A DNA stretch of 44,310 nt from Actinomycetota bacterium (lineage in GTDB: Bacteria; Actinomycetota; Acidimicrobiia; Acidimicrobiales; Acidimicrobilacustridaceae): assembly GCA_009705225.1 (NCBI GenBank), contig WLCQ01000003.1:1-44310 (forward strand), written 5' to 3'. The notes beneath the pieces were generated by a model. The model was not told the DNA's origin. It made no database searches and worked only from the letters and a program-made list of their open reading frames with translations. Positions 8,941 to 18,537 of this stretch are shown here, one piece after another. The translations under genes were made by a program, and so were the position numbers. How positions within the stretch are numbered: the first letter of the stretch is position 1; the number at the start of each line of letters is the position of its first letter.

Positions 8941-9999
8941 ATGCCCTCTTCCTTCCCCTCTGGAGAACCCCCACCCGTGTCCGGAATCGATCTCGAAGAT
9001 CCCCCGACGTCTCCGTCGCCGATGCCCGGCTCCACCCGTACCAAGCGGGTGGTCACCGAGGTGCCCAGCGTTGTTGACAAACGCTTCAACGCCATCACCA
9101 TGGGTGCGGGCATTTCGGTGCTCGTGTTGCTCCTGCTGGTCGGTGCGTTCCTGTTCATCCAGAGCTCCAATGCGATCTCCGAGACCGGAGTCCTTCGGTT
9201 CCTGACCCGCACCGAATGGCGCACTGATGTGCAACCCCCAGCCATCGGCGTCATGGGACTACTCACCGGCACGGTGCTGGTTGCATTCGTCGCTGTGCTC
9301 TTCGCAGTGCCGCTCAGTGTGTTCTGTGCACTTGCCATCACGGAATACTCCACCGCTCGTCGGCGCAAGTGGCTCATCGGTGTTGTCGATCTGCTCGCTG
9401 CGGTGCCGAGTCTGCTGTTCGGCCTCTGGGGTTTCCTGTTCCTATCGGACAAGATGATTCCGATCTCGACCTGGCTCACCCAGAACCTCGGATTCATCCC
9501 CATCTTCAGCACGGAGCAGAACGCAAGCCTCACCGGTTCGATTTTCATCGCCGGTGTGGTGGTGGCCCTTATGGTGCTGCCGATCATCACCTCGGTCACC
9601 CGCGAGGTCTTCTCCCAGACCCCGCCGGGGGAGAAGGAGGCTGCCCTCGCCCTCGGCGGTACCCGCTGGGGCATGATCCGCGCTGTGGTTCTGCCCTATG
9701 GCCGCGGCGGCATCATCGGCGGCTCGATGCTCGGTCTGGGTCGTGCGCTCGGTGAGACCATCGCTGTGGCACTGCTGCTGCCGCAGGTGCCGCAGCAGAT
9801 CGGTGAGAGCATCCACATCCTGCAGAACGGTGGTGCAACAGTTTCGGGTTTCATCGCCAACCGTGCAGGAGCAGACGCGTTCACGACCTCGGGTCTCATG
9901 GCTGCCGGTCTCGTGCTGTTCATCATCACCCTGGCCACCAACATGATCGCTTCGGTGGTTGTGTCGAAGAGCCGTTCGGGTGCGGGGGTCGACCTGTGA
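8941..9999 (+). CDS. pstC: Phosphate ABC transporter permease PstC
   Basis: PstC-type permease: LLAAVPSLLFGLWGFLFL, REVFSQTPPGEKEAALALGGTRWGMIRAVVLPYGRGGIIGGSMLGLGRALGETIAVALLL. ATG 8941 preferred; GTG near 8977 is possible. Confidence 0.93.
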   Translation: MPSSFPSGEPPPVSGIDLEDPPTSPSPMPGSTRTKRVVTEVPSVVDKRFNAITMGAGISVLVLLLLVGAFLFIQSSNAISETGVLRFLTRTEWRTDVQPPAIGVMGLLTGTVLVAFVAVLFAVPLSVFCALAITEYSTARRRKWLIGVVDLLAAVPSLLFGLWGFLFLSDKMIPISTWLTQNLGFIPIFSTEQNASLTGSIFIAGVVVALMVLPIITSVTREVFSQTPPGEKEAALALGGTRWGMIRAVVLPYGRGGIIGGSMLGLGRALGETIAVALLLPQVPQQIGESIHILQNGGATVSGFIANRAGADAFTTSGLMAAGLVLFIITLATNMIASVVVSKSRSGAGVDL

Positions 10000-11264
10000 G
10001 CACGGAAACCCTTTCCCCCGGTTCATCGGCTTCCAGTTCGTCGACCTCGAACGCCTCCCGTCCCACCCCACAGCGTCGGGCCCGTCGACCCCGCGAGTTC
10101 ACCAACTTCGACGTCTGGGTGCTGGTGGGTTCGATCATCAGCGCCTTGTGTCTCAACTGGCTGATCTTCTACCGCCTTACCGCCGGCGCCAGCCTGTTCG
10201 GTTTCCTGCTGTGTTCGTATTTCACGTTCCTCGCCATTTTCGGCGTCGTCACCGCCGATCGGATGGGTCGACTCGTCGCCACCGACAGGGTGATGACTGT
10301 GGTCGTCGTGAGTGCGGCGGCAATTGTGTTCGTGCCGCTCGTGCTGCTCATCGGGTACATCCTGCTCGAGGGCCTCAAGGCGCTCCGACCGAACTTCTTC
10401 ATCAGTGATCAGGAGGGCATCACCCCCGTGTTGCCCTCCACGTCAGGTGGTGCCTCACACGCCATCGTCGGTTCGATCGAGCAGGTCGGCCTCGCCCTGC
10501 TCTGGTCGTTGCCGCTTGCACTCGCAGCGGCAGTGTTCCTGAACGAGTCACGCAGCAAGTGGCGCCGGCCCGTGCGGATCTTCGTGGATGCCATGAGCGG
10601 ACTTCCGTCCATCGTCGCCGGTCTGTTCATCTTCGCCACGCTCATCCTGCCATTCGCCAAGAGCGGTAATCCGCTGTTCGGGTACAACGGCTTCATGGCC
10701 TCGTTGGCGCTTGCCATCACGATGCTTCCCACCATCACCCGCACTGTCGATGTGGTGCTACGTCTCGTTCCCGATGGTCTGCGTGAGGCATCGCTGGCCC
10801 TGGGCGCATCACGAGCCCGCACCGTCTTCTCCGTGGTGTTCCCCACCGCTCGAACCGGAATGACCACTGCGGTCGTGCTCGGTATTGCCCGTGCGGTGGG
10901 TGAGACCGCTCCGCTGCTGTTCACGGCCTTCGGCTACGACCTCATGAACTCAAACCCGTTCGCTGGTTCGCAGGAGAGCTTGCCGCTTTTTGTGTACCGC
11001 AACATTCGCAAGCCCGATATCGCGGCCATTGAGCGCGGTTTCGCCGGTGCCCTCGTGCTGCTGTTGCTCGTGGTTGCGCTGTTCGCGCTTGCCCGATTCA
11101 TCGGCCGCGATCGTTCGAAGCGTCGCGGTGCGCCCAAGGGTGGCGGTGCCGCAGTGCGGACGAATCCCGATGATCCCTTCAACTCCCCAACCAGCCCGAG
11201 CACCTCAGCAGATGCTGATGCGACGGCAACGGGGCAATCCGTCCAGGAGCCGATGACCTCATGA
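9996..11264 (+). CDS. pstA: Phosphate ABC transporter permease PstA
   Basis: [71 protein letters not shown]; 4-nt overlap with pstC. Confidence 0.93.
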   Translation: MSTETLSPGSSASSSSTSNASRPTPQRRARRPREFTNFDVWVLVGSIISALCLNWLIFYRLTAGASLFGFLLCSYFTFLAIFGVVTADRMGRLVATDRVMTVVVVSAAAIVFVPLVLLIGYILLEGLKALRPNFFISDQEGITPVLPSTSGGASHAIVGSIEQVGLALLWSLPLALAAAVFLNESRSKWRRPVRIFVDAMSGLPSIVAGLFIFATLILPFAKSGNPLFGYNGFMASLALAITMLPTITRTVDVVLRLVPDGLREASLALGASRARTVFSVVFPTARTGMTTAVVLGIARAVGETAPLLFTAFGYDLMNSNPFAGSQESLPLFVYRNIRKPDIAAIERGFAGALVLLLLVVALFALARFIGRDRSKRRGAPKGGGAAVRTNPDDPFNSPTSPSTSADADATATGQSVQEPMTS

Positions 11265-12136
11265 CTGCAATCGCCGAAAGGGCAAACCCCATGTCGCAAA
11301 ATTCCACGCTGGTCACAGAACGACCTGCCATCGGTCGCGCCACCATCATCGGCGGCCCGCCCCCGGGTGCGGCAACGCTTGAGGCCCGCGGTGCCTGCGC
11401 ATGGTTCGGCGACCGTCTCGTGCTCGAAGGCGTCGATCTCGTGATGCCCGCAGGTCAGGTCACCGCACTCATCGGCCCATCGGGCTGCGGCAAGTCCACC
11501 TTCCTGCGTCTGCTCAACCGCATGCATGAACTCATCCCCGGCGCGGCACTCGACGGTGAGATCTTCCTCGACGGAACTGATATCTACGCCACCGGAACCC
11601 GGGCCCAGCAGGTGCGTATGCGCATCGGCATGGTCTTCCAGAAGCCGAACCCGTTCCCGGCGATGAGCATCCGCGAGAACGTGCTCGCCGGTCTCAAGCT
11701 TGCCCGCCTCAAGTGCGATGAGAAGGACGATCTCGTCGAGCAGTCACTCCTGCGCGCCGGCCTCTGGAAAGAGGTTCGTGACCGTCTTGACAGTGCCGGT
11801 GGTGCCCTGTCCGGCGGTCAGCAGCAGCGTCTGTGTATCGCTCGTTCGCTCGCTGTGCAGCCCAATGTGCTGCTGATGGATGAGCCTTGTTCAGCGCTCG
11901 ATCCCACCTCGACCCGTCGTGTCGAGGAGACCATCGACGAACTGCGTGGTGAGGTCACCGTTGTGATCGTCACCCACAACATGCAGCAGGCCAACCGCGT
12001 CTCGGATACCTGTGCGTTCTTCCTTGCGGCAGAGAACCAGCCCGGCGTTGTGGTCGAGCAGGGTCCGACCCGCAAGATGTTCGAGAACCCCGACGATCCC
12101 CGCACGCTCGACTACGTCGAAGGCCGCTTCGGCTGA
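11261..12136 (+). CDS. pstB: Phosphate ABC transporter ATP-binding protein PstB
   Basis: Walker [28 protein letters not shown], signature [16 protein letters not shown], Walker [14 protein letters not shown]. Confidence 0.97.
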   Translation: MTAIAERANPMSQNSTLVTERPAIGRATIIGGPPPGAATLEARGACAWFGDRLVLEGVDLVMPAGQVTALIGPSGCGKSTFLRLLNRMHELIPGAALDGEIFLDGTDIYATGTRAQQVRMRIGMVFQKPNPFPAMSIRENVLAGLKLARLKCDEKDDLVEQSLLRAGLWKEVRDRLDSAGGALSGGQQQRLCIARSLAVQPNVLLMDEPCSALDPTSTRRVEETIDELRGEVTVVIVTHNMQQANRVSDTCAFFLAAENQPGVVVEQGPTRKMFENPDDPRTLDYVEGRFG

Positions 12137-13653
12137 TGTCTCGCTCACGACGCCGCTCCAGTTTCCAGCGAATCGTCGGTGCATTCGTTGCGTTCGTTGT
12201 TGCTGCTCTGGCTGCTGTCGGTGTGGCGCCATCCGCAAGCGCGGCACCGGCACGCATCAATGGTCAGGGCTCGTCCTATGTGGCGCTCGCCATGCAGCAG
12301 TGGGTGGCCGACGCCCAGACCTCGGGCCTGCAGGTCAACTATCTACCCACCGGTTCGCCGGGTGGTCTCACATCCTTCGGTCAGTCGCTCGCCGACTTCG
12401 CCGGCACCGAAGCTGAGTTCAGCGCTCTCTCCACACAGGGGATCGGTGACACTCGTGGCTATCAGTACGTGCCGTCGGTCGCCGGCGCTGTTGCCGTTAT
12501 GTACAACGTGCAGGATGCAGCGGGTCGCAAGGTGGACTACCTGCATCTGAGCCGCCGAACCATCGCCCGGATCTTCACCGGTGACATCACCACATGGAGC
12601 GACCCCGCGATCACCTCTGACAACAAGGGATTGGTACTTCCGAACCAGCCCATCAACGTCGTGTACCGCGGTGGCCAATCGGGAACAACGGGTCTGTTCT
12701 ATGACTTCGTGGCCAATGTCGCCCCTGATGTGTTCGGCCCGTGGGCAGCGCGCAACAGCTTCCCCACAGCGGTTCGAATCATCCAGCTGGACAGCTCCCC
12801 GAGCTTCGTGCCGAAGTCCCAGGCATTCCAAGGTTCCGACCAGATTGCCCAGTTCGTCGGCAGTGGACAGGGCCTGTGGAGTATCGGGTACGACGAGTTC
12901 GGCTATGCCAAGACCTACGACGTCCCCGCAGCTTGGGTCGAGAACGCGGCTGGCGAGTCGGTGCTGCCGTATGCAGAGAACATCTCAGCGGCCCTCGAGA
13001 CGGCCACGCTGCGACCCGATCTCTCGCAGGAACTCTCTGGTGTGTACAACTCCACCAACCCGATCGCCTATCCGATTTCGGCATACAGCTACATCGTGAC
13101 CCAGTGTGCCGAGTCCGCTGATCGACCGACCTGTCGGGGGGCCTACCCGAACGCAGGAATCACCGAGACGCTCACCAAGTGGCTCCGCTACATCGCGTGC
13201 GAGGGACAGGTGAACATGGCCCGGATCGGTTATTCGCCGCTTCCCCCGAACCTCTCGCAGGAGGTGGCCAACTCGATTGCTCGGTTGACCGGTCAGGCCC
13301 CGGAGCAACTGACCCAGGCCAACTGTGCGAACCCCAGGTTCGGTGGTTCTGTTGGCGACGGAGGAACCCCACCTGTCGATCCGATCAAGAACGTCGATGT
13401 CATCGGTGGTGAAAATGCCGTAGGTTCGGAGTTCGACGCCGCCGGTGGTGCAACCACCGGCAACGGCGGAACGACCTCGAGTGGTGGTGGCAGTACCGAC
13501 TGGCGCCGGGCAACTCCGGTCGCCTACGTCGGGCCGTCAATTGCGTCATCGAACGGCATTGCCGTTCTCTTTCTCCTGCTCGTGATGGCTGTCCCGGTCA
13601 TCGTGGGCGCAGTTCTCGCCCGCCGTCGACGGAGTGATTCCTCGCTCGGGTGA
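12136..13653 (+). CDS. pstS: PstS-type phosphate-binding protein with C-terminal transmembrane anchor
   Basis: INGQGSSYVALAMQQW, RIFTGDITTWSDPAI, VVYRGGQSGTTGLFYDFV, GYSPLPPNL. Signal peptide without lipobox. C-terminal TM followed by RRRR. Start overlaps the pstB stop (TGATG). Confidence 0.92.
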   Translation: MSRSRRRSSFQRIVGAFVAFVVAALAAVGVAPSASAAPARINGQGSSYVALAMQQWVADAQTSGLQVNYLPTGSPGGLTSFGQSLADFAGTEAEFSALSTQGIGDTRGYQYVPSVAGAVAVMYNVQDAAGRKVDYLHLSRRTIARIFTGDITTWSDPAITSDNKGLVLPNQPINVVYRGGQSGTTGLFYDFVANVAPDVFGPWAARNSFPTAVRIIQLDSSPSFVPKSQAFQGSDQIAQFVGSGQGLWSIGYDEFGYAKTYDVPAAWVENAAGESVLPYAENISAALETATLRPDLSQELSGVYNSTNPIAYPISAYSYIVTQCAESADRPTCRGAYPNAGITETLTKWLRYIACEGQVNMARIGYSPLPPNLSQEVANSIARLTGQAPEQLTQANCANPRFGGSVGDGGTPPVDPIKNVDVIGGENAVGSEFDAAGGATTGNGGTTSSGGGSTDWRRATPVAYVGPSIASSNGIAVLFLLLVMAVPVIVGAVLARRRRSDSSLG

Positions 13654-13693
13654 GCAACACCGGTGAACAAGAGGGCTGAAGTGTTGGCCTGTT

Positions 13694-13738
13694 CTTCACC
13701 TTGTGTTCCATCAGCCTCGGTCGATGGTTCACCTTGAC
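13694..13738 (+). promoter_or_regulatory. Second candidate PHO-box-like array, upstream of the second phosphate-binding-type gene
   Basis: TTCACCTTG at 13695 and again at 13728, 33 nt (3x11) apart; GTTCCATC lies in the 11-nt phase between them. Confidence 0.45.
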
Positions 13739-13831
13739 CCTAGATACTTCTCACTGCCGTGCCCCAACTTCGAGCACGGCGTCGACACCACCCAGCAGTC
13801 CACCTCTCCCCTTTTCGAAAGGACCAAAGCT

Positions 13832-15202
13832 GTGAAGAGTTCTCTTCTCAAGCGCAGTCTCATCGCCGGTGCAGTGGTTGCCACTTCCGTGGCCACTTTC
13901 ATCCCGACGATCTCCGCTGCGTCAGCCGCAACAGTCATTGCCGTCGCCGGCTCCGACACGACCGAAAACGTCATGAAGTCGATCATGGAGCAGGTCAGCA
14001 CCGTCGACGTGCCCACCTATAACGTTCCGGTGTACTCGTTGAACCCGTTCACTGTTCCCGCCGACGACTTCTGCCCCTCGGTGGTCTACTCCCCGCAGGG
14101 CACGACCGGGCTCACTGCTCCCAACCAGGTCGCCCCGAATGGTTCCGGCGCCGGCCGTAACGCACTCCGCGATTTCGTTGCGAGTAGCAAGCGCTACACC
14201 GCTGGCGCCGAAGTGCTCAGCAGCTCGGTTGAGGCCTATGCAGTAGCAACTCCGGTGAAGGGCTGCATTGATATCGCCCGCTCGTCGGCCTACAGCTCAG
14301 GCTCGCCCGCTGCCACCAAGGGCCAGTTCTACGCCTTTGCCCTTGACGCCGTGAGTTGGGCGTCCCCCAGCTCGAAGGCTCCGTCCACGCTTTCCATCAG
14401 CGACCTGCAGAAGATCTACAACTGCACCTACACCAACTGGAACCAGGTTCCGGGTGGTTCGGATGGGCAGATCCAGCGCTACCTCCCGCAGGCTGCTTCC
14501 GGTACCCGCGCCTACTTCCTCAGTGATGTGCTGATGGGAGCGGTCACCGACTTCACCGCCAAGACCAACTGCCCGGCAGTCAAGATCCTTGACAAGAACG
14601 GCCTCGAATTCGAGGAGAATCGGGGCGACAGGATCCCCGATGCGGACCTCGAGACTGCGATCCTTCCGTACTCGGCCGGCCAGTGGGCCTATCAGGCCAA
14701 CAACGCCGCCAACCCCTCGATCGACCAGCGCAAGTCATCCACTGGTGTCGTGACCGCCATCAAGGGGATCAACAACTCCGCCTTCGGCAAGACCGGTTCC
14801 GGAGACAACGTGCTGAACAACACCGGTCACGTTGCCTACAACGACATCGATGGCCGCTACCAGCTCAATGATTCTGGCTGGGCCAACGTTGACACCACCG
14901 CTGATGCGGCTGGCTACCCGATCACCGACAGCAACACCGTGCAGGAGTCGGGCAAGTCAAAGACAGCCGTCGATTTCCCGGGTGTACGTCTTGTCTACAA
15001 CGTGCTCCACACCGATTCCCCGAGCTACAGCACCGCCCGCGACCTCGTCGGCTTCAACAACATCGATAGCGGCGCTAAGAGCACCCTTTGCAGCGGTGGT
15101 TTCAAAACCACCATCTCGACCTTCGGGTTCTCACCGCTCACCTCAACAGCGAACGGTGCTTCGAATCTCGCCGGTTCCAGCTGCCGTCGCTACCTGGCCT
15201 AA
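13832..15202 (+). CDS. PstS-like secreted substrate-binding protein
   Basis: GTG start followed by signal peptide VKSSLLKRSLIAGAVVATSVATFIPTISAASA. PBP motifs VAGSDTTENVM, CIDIARSSAYSS, PQAASGTRAYFLS. The longer ORF start at 13703 lacks a plausible N-terminus. Confidence 0.82.
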   Translation: MKSSLLKRSLIAGAVVATSVATFIPTISAASAATVIAVAGSDTTENVMKSIMEQVSTVDVPTYNVPVYSLNPFTVPADDFCPSVVYSPQGTTGLTAPNQVAPNGSGAGRNALRDFVASSKRYTAGAEVLSSSVEAYAVATPVKGCIDIARSSAYSSGSPAATKGQFYAFALDAVSWASPSSKAPSTLSISDLQKIYNCTYTNWNQVPGGSDGQIQRYLPQAASGTRAYFLSDVLMGAVTDFTAKTNCPAVKILDKNGLEFEENRGDRIPDADLETAILPYSAGQWAYQANNAANPSIDQRKSSTGVVTAIKGINNSAFGKTGSGDNVLNNTGHVAYNDIDGRYQLNDSGWANVDTTADAAGYPITDSNTVQESGKSKTAVDFPGVRLVYNVLHTDSPSYSTARDLVGFNNIDSGAKSTLCSGGFKTTISTFGFSPLTSTANGASNLAGSSCRRYLA

Positions 15203-15223
15203 TCAGCAATTACTAGGTCCCAG

Positions 15224-15254
15224 GTCGGGGTTGGCCGCAGTGGCCAACCCCGAC
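15224..15254. terminator. 13-bp perfect hairpin (attenuator/terminator candidate)
   Basis: gtcggggttggcc-gcagt-ggccaaccccgac between two same-strand genes. Confidence 0.65.
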
Positions 15255-15274
15255 TCGGATCAATCGAAAGGCTC

Positions 15275-15946
15275 TTGATGACCTCGAATTCCTCATGGCT
15301 CGAACCCAAGGTTTTGGTTCCGTCCGGTGTCGCAGTCGTGGCAGTGGCGCTTCTCATCCTGGTTCTTGTCTTCGGGGGTAACTCGGGCGACTCGGCTGGG
15401 AGCGCCTCTTCAGTCAGCTCGACCTCATCCCCAGTCGTCGACTCGGTAACGGATCCGGTGAGCGGTGCCTCAGGTCCGGTGGAACCCGGCGCGGTGCCTG
15501 CATCGGTTCCGTCGGGTCCGTACACCACGCCGACGATGCCGGTACAGGTGGACGCTCCTCCGGTTGATGGAGCGGTGGATGGCGAGGCCATCACGGTTCA
15601 TGGGAGTCCGGAGCCCGGGTCGAAGCTGTACGGGGTTGAAGCGAGACTCTGCCGGGGAGATGTGGCAGTCGTCGATGACGGCATGTTCACCCCCACCCTC
15701 GGTGGAGTCTGTATCGCCAAGCCCCTTTCCGAGATTTCGGATTCGAAGGTTGCCGTCGTAGGGACCGAGCCGTTCGAAGGCCTGGACATCACGTTCAGGG
15801 TCGGTGTCGGTTCCACCACGTTCAAGACCCAGTACGACGGTCCTTCGACCATCACATGCGGGCCGAGCTCGCCATGTCAGATCGTTCTCAAACTGCAGTA
15901 TCCGAAGGGATTCGGCTTCAAGGGAATCCCTGTCACCTACCGGTGA
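15275..15946 (+). CDS. Membrane-anchored extracytoplasmic protein with one neocarzinostatin-like module
   Basis: N-terminal TM (VLVPSGVAVVAVALLILVLVFGG), Ser/Pro linker, then LYGVEARLCRG...FTPTLGGVC...VGVGSTTFKTQYDGPSTITCGPSSPCQIVLKL. Confidence 0.75.
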   Translation: MMTSNSSWLEPKVLVPSGVAVVAVALLILVLVFGGNSGDSAGSASSVSSTSSPVVDSVTDPVSGASGPVEPGAVPASVPSGPYTTPTMPVQVDAPPVDGAVDGEAITVHGSPEPGSKLYGVEARLCRGDVAVVDDGMFTPTLGGVCIAKPLSEISDSKVAVVGTEPFEGLDITFRVGVGSTTFKTQYDGPSTITCGPSSPCQIVLKLQYPKGFGFKGIPVTYR

Positions 15947-16098
15947 TCGCGGAACTCCCCGCTGATGCTTCGCAGTGTTCACTCGCAGTACCGGAACTGT
16001 TCTCCTCGGGAGAACTGCCCGGAAACCTTCATTCGTCACACTTCAACGGTATTCATCCACTGACTGGGCGCCAGGCGCCCGAGAGAGGTCACACTCTG

Positions 16099-18531
16099 AT
16101 GATTCGCTCCTTCCGATCCCGCCTTGTGGCGGTGTCAACGGGGGTGCTGCTCACCGCAGCAACTCTCGGGACACTCGCCCCAGTGGCCCAAGCGGAGACT
16201 GTGTCGGGCAATGTGCCGGCCACGATCACTGCCTCACCGACGACCGGGCTCGTCTCGGGCTCCACCGTCACGGTCTCAGCCACCGCCGACCTCAACTGGA
16301 ACATCTATTCGCTGCGGGCTCGCCTGTGTAAGAGCTCGGCGATGATCGACAATGCAGGTGACTTCTCGCCCACGCTTGGCGGCAACTGCATCTCCGGCCC
16401 GTTGGCTGCGAACACCGACAGCGACGTCACCGTGAATACATCTGTCGGAGCTCGTAGCTCGGCGACGCTGGACTTCAATGTTGGCGCCGGGTCCACGACG
16501 TTTGCCACGCAATACGACGGCAACACGACCATTGCTTGCGGTGTCACCTCGACCACAGGTTGCAAGCTCGTCGTTGAAATGTCGGCGAATAACCTCAGTG
16601 GCCGCGTGATCTACAAGTCGTTCCCGCTCACCTACGCCCTGCCGAACGCCCCCACCGGCGTATCAGCAGTTTGGGGTAACGCCAAGGCTGTCGTTTCCTG
16701 GACCGCTTCCGCTGCCCAGACCGGTCTGCCGGCGGTGACCTCCTACACCGTGACTTCCTCGCCCGGTGGCTTCACCTGCACGACGGCGAGCACCAGCTGC
16801 GAGGTTTCGGGACTCACGAACGGAACGCCCTATACCTTCAGCGTGACCGGAACGAGCACTCTCGGTACCTCCGCTGATTCCACTGCCACCTCAGCTGTCA
16901 CGCCCTCGAGCTCGGCCTACGTTGTCTCGTCGACACCGACGGCCGGTCTCTCCTCGGGAACCACTGTCGCCCAGACGGTCACCATGAGCACCGGGCAGAA
17001 CCTCTATTCGGTGCGCACCCGTCTCTGTAAGGCCTCGGCCACCATCAGCAACGCCGGTGATTTCTCGCCGACGCTCGGGGGCAACTGTGTCTCCACGCCG
17101 CTTGCCAGCAACACCGACAGCGACGTCACTGTGACCACATCAGCCGGCAGTCGTGGTTCGGCCTCGCTGAGCTTCAAGGTCGGCGCCGGCACGAAGACGT
17201 TTGCCACCCAGTACGACGGCAACTCCACCATCGCCTGCGGCACCACATTCGCCAATCGTGAATCCTGCAAGCTCGTGACGGAGATCAGCTACACCACCGC
17301 CCTTGGCGTCGCGCGTGTGGTTTACGAGAGCACGGCGATCGCCTTTGCGACGGTTCCCGCCGCCCCTGGTGCTCCCACCGTGGCCATCGGCGCCACTGGT
17401 GGCTCGGCAACTGCATCCTGGACCGCTCCCGCCACTGGTGGCTCAGCGATCACGGGCTATCAGGTGACCGCCACTGGCGGCGTGAGCCCCATTGTCTTCA
17501 CCGTCGGCGCTTCGACACTGTCCCAGGCGTTCGCCGGCTTGTCGAAGACCACCACCTACACATTCACGGTGAAGGCAGTGAACGGCGTGGGTTCCAGCCT
17601 CGCCTCTGCCGGTACCTCGAAGCTCGCTGCCGCTGTTCCGGCAAAGCCGGCAACGATCACGGTGGGCTCGACCGGCAACGGATCCATCACTGTGAACTAC
17701 ACAGCCCCGGCCACCACCGTGCCTGGCGCCCCCGTGACCGGCTACTTGGTGCAGGCGTTTGCCCCCCTTGCCACTACTGCGGCCGACACCTGCAACAACG
17801 GTGACAGCATCTTGACCTGCACGCTCACCGGGCTCACGAACGGCGTGAAGTACGAGATCCGGGTCTCCGCGAAGAACGTGGTCGGCACCGGCGTCAGCTA
17901 CAACAAGGTCAAGAACGTGATCCCCGCCACGACACCGGGCAAGCCGTCGATCACGACGGTCACTGGTGGCAATGGTCAGGTCACCGTGGCCTGGTCGGCA
18001 CCGCTTTCCAACGGCGGCTCGGCAGTCACCGGGTACACGGTTCAGGCCTTCAACGCCGCTGGCACCGACGCCATCGACGGCAAGACCTGCACGCCAACCG
18101 CCGCGACCGGCACCAACTGCATCGTCGCCGGCCTCACCAATGGCACCGCCTACACGTTCAAGGTGACTGCGGCGAACGCCAAGGGCAGCGGTTCGGCCTC
18201 TGATGCTTCGGCAGCAGCGACTCCGGCAACGGTACCTTCGGCTCCGGGCTCCCCGCAGGCCACCGCCAACTCCCTCAAGTCCGTCACGATCAGCTGGAGC
18301 GCCCCGAGCAGCAACGGCTCGGCGATTACCGGCTACACCGTGCAGGCCTACACATGGAACGGCAGCGTCGCCACCATCGTGACGCCGAAGAAGTGCACCA
18401 CCACCTCCGCCACGACCTGCAATATCGGGGGTCTTGTCGCTGGAACCCAGTACAAGTTCAACATCACTGCTACCAACGCCAAGGGGACCAGCTCCGCTGC
18501 GACCACTGCGGCTGTGACTGCGAAGAACTAA
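16099..18531 (+). CDS. Large secreted surface protein: two neocarzinostatin-like modules and five FnIII domains
   Basis: ATG 16099 with signal peptide MIRSFRSRLVAVSTGVLLTAATLGTLAPVAQAE. Modules at about 16210-16641 and 16915-17355; FnIII repeats (ITGYxVQA..., LTNGTxYTFxVTAxNxxGxS) elsewhere. Start downstream of ORF-track start 15856, which overlaps the previous gene. Confidence 0.85.
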   Translation: MIRSFRSRLVAVSTGVLLTAATLGTLAPVAQAETVSGNVPATITASPTTGLVSGSTVTVSATADLNWNIYSLRARLCKSSAMIDNAGDFSPTLGGNCISGPLAANTDSDVTVNTSVGARSSATLDFNVGAGSTTFATQYDGNTTIACGVTSTTGCKLVVEMSANNLSGRVIYKSFPLTYALPNAPTGVSAVWGNAKAVVSWTASAAQTGLPAVTSYTVTSSPGGFTCTTASTSCEVSGLTNGTPYTFSVTGTSTLGTSADSTATSAVTPSSSAYVVSSTPTAGLSSGTTVAQTVTMSTGQNLYSVRTRLCKASATISNAGDFSPTLGGNCVSTPLASNTDSDVTVTTSAGSRGSASLSFKVGAGTKTFATQYDGNSTIACGTTFANRESCKLVTEISYTTALGVARVVYESTAIAFATVPAAPGAPTVAIGATGGSATASWTAPATGGSAITGYQVTATGGVSPIVFTVGASTLSQAFAGLSKTTTYTFTVKAVNGVGSSLASAGTSKLAAAVPAKPATITVGSTGNGSITVNYTAPATTVPGAPVTGYLVQAFAPLATTAADTCNNGDSILTCTLTGLTNGVKYEIRVSAKNVVGTGVSYNKVKNVIPATTPGKPSITTVTGGNGQVTVAWSAPLSNGGSAVTGYTVQAFNAAGTDAIDGKTCTPTAATGTNCIVAGLTNGTAYTFKVTAANAKGSGSASDASAAATPATVPSAPGSPQATANSLKSVTISWSAPSSNGSAITGYTVQAYTWNGSVATIVTPKKCTTTSATTCNIGGLVAGTQYKFNITATNAKGTSSAATTAAVTAKN

Positions 18532-18537
18532 AGGAAA

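Noticed and set aside
15856-16098. N-terminal extension of the large surface protein
   Set aside because: Overlaps the preceding CDS out of frame; a canonical signal peptide starts at ATG 16099.
17356-18531. DNA-level repeat array or CRISPR-like periodicity in the FnIII gene
   Set aside because: The periodicity is protein-level (FnIII domains of about 90-100 aa) with divergent nucleotide sequence; no direct repeats with unique spacers.
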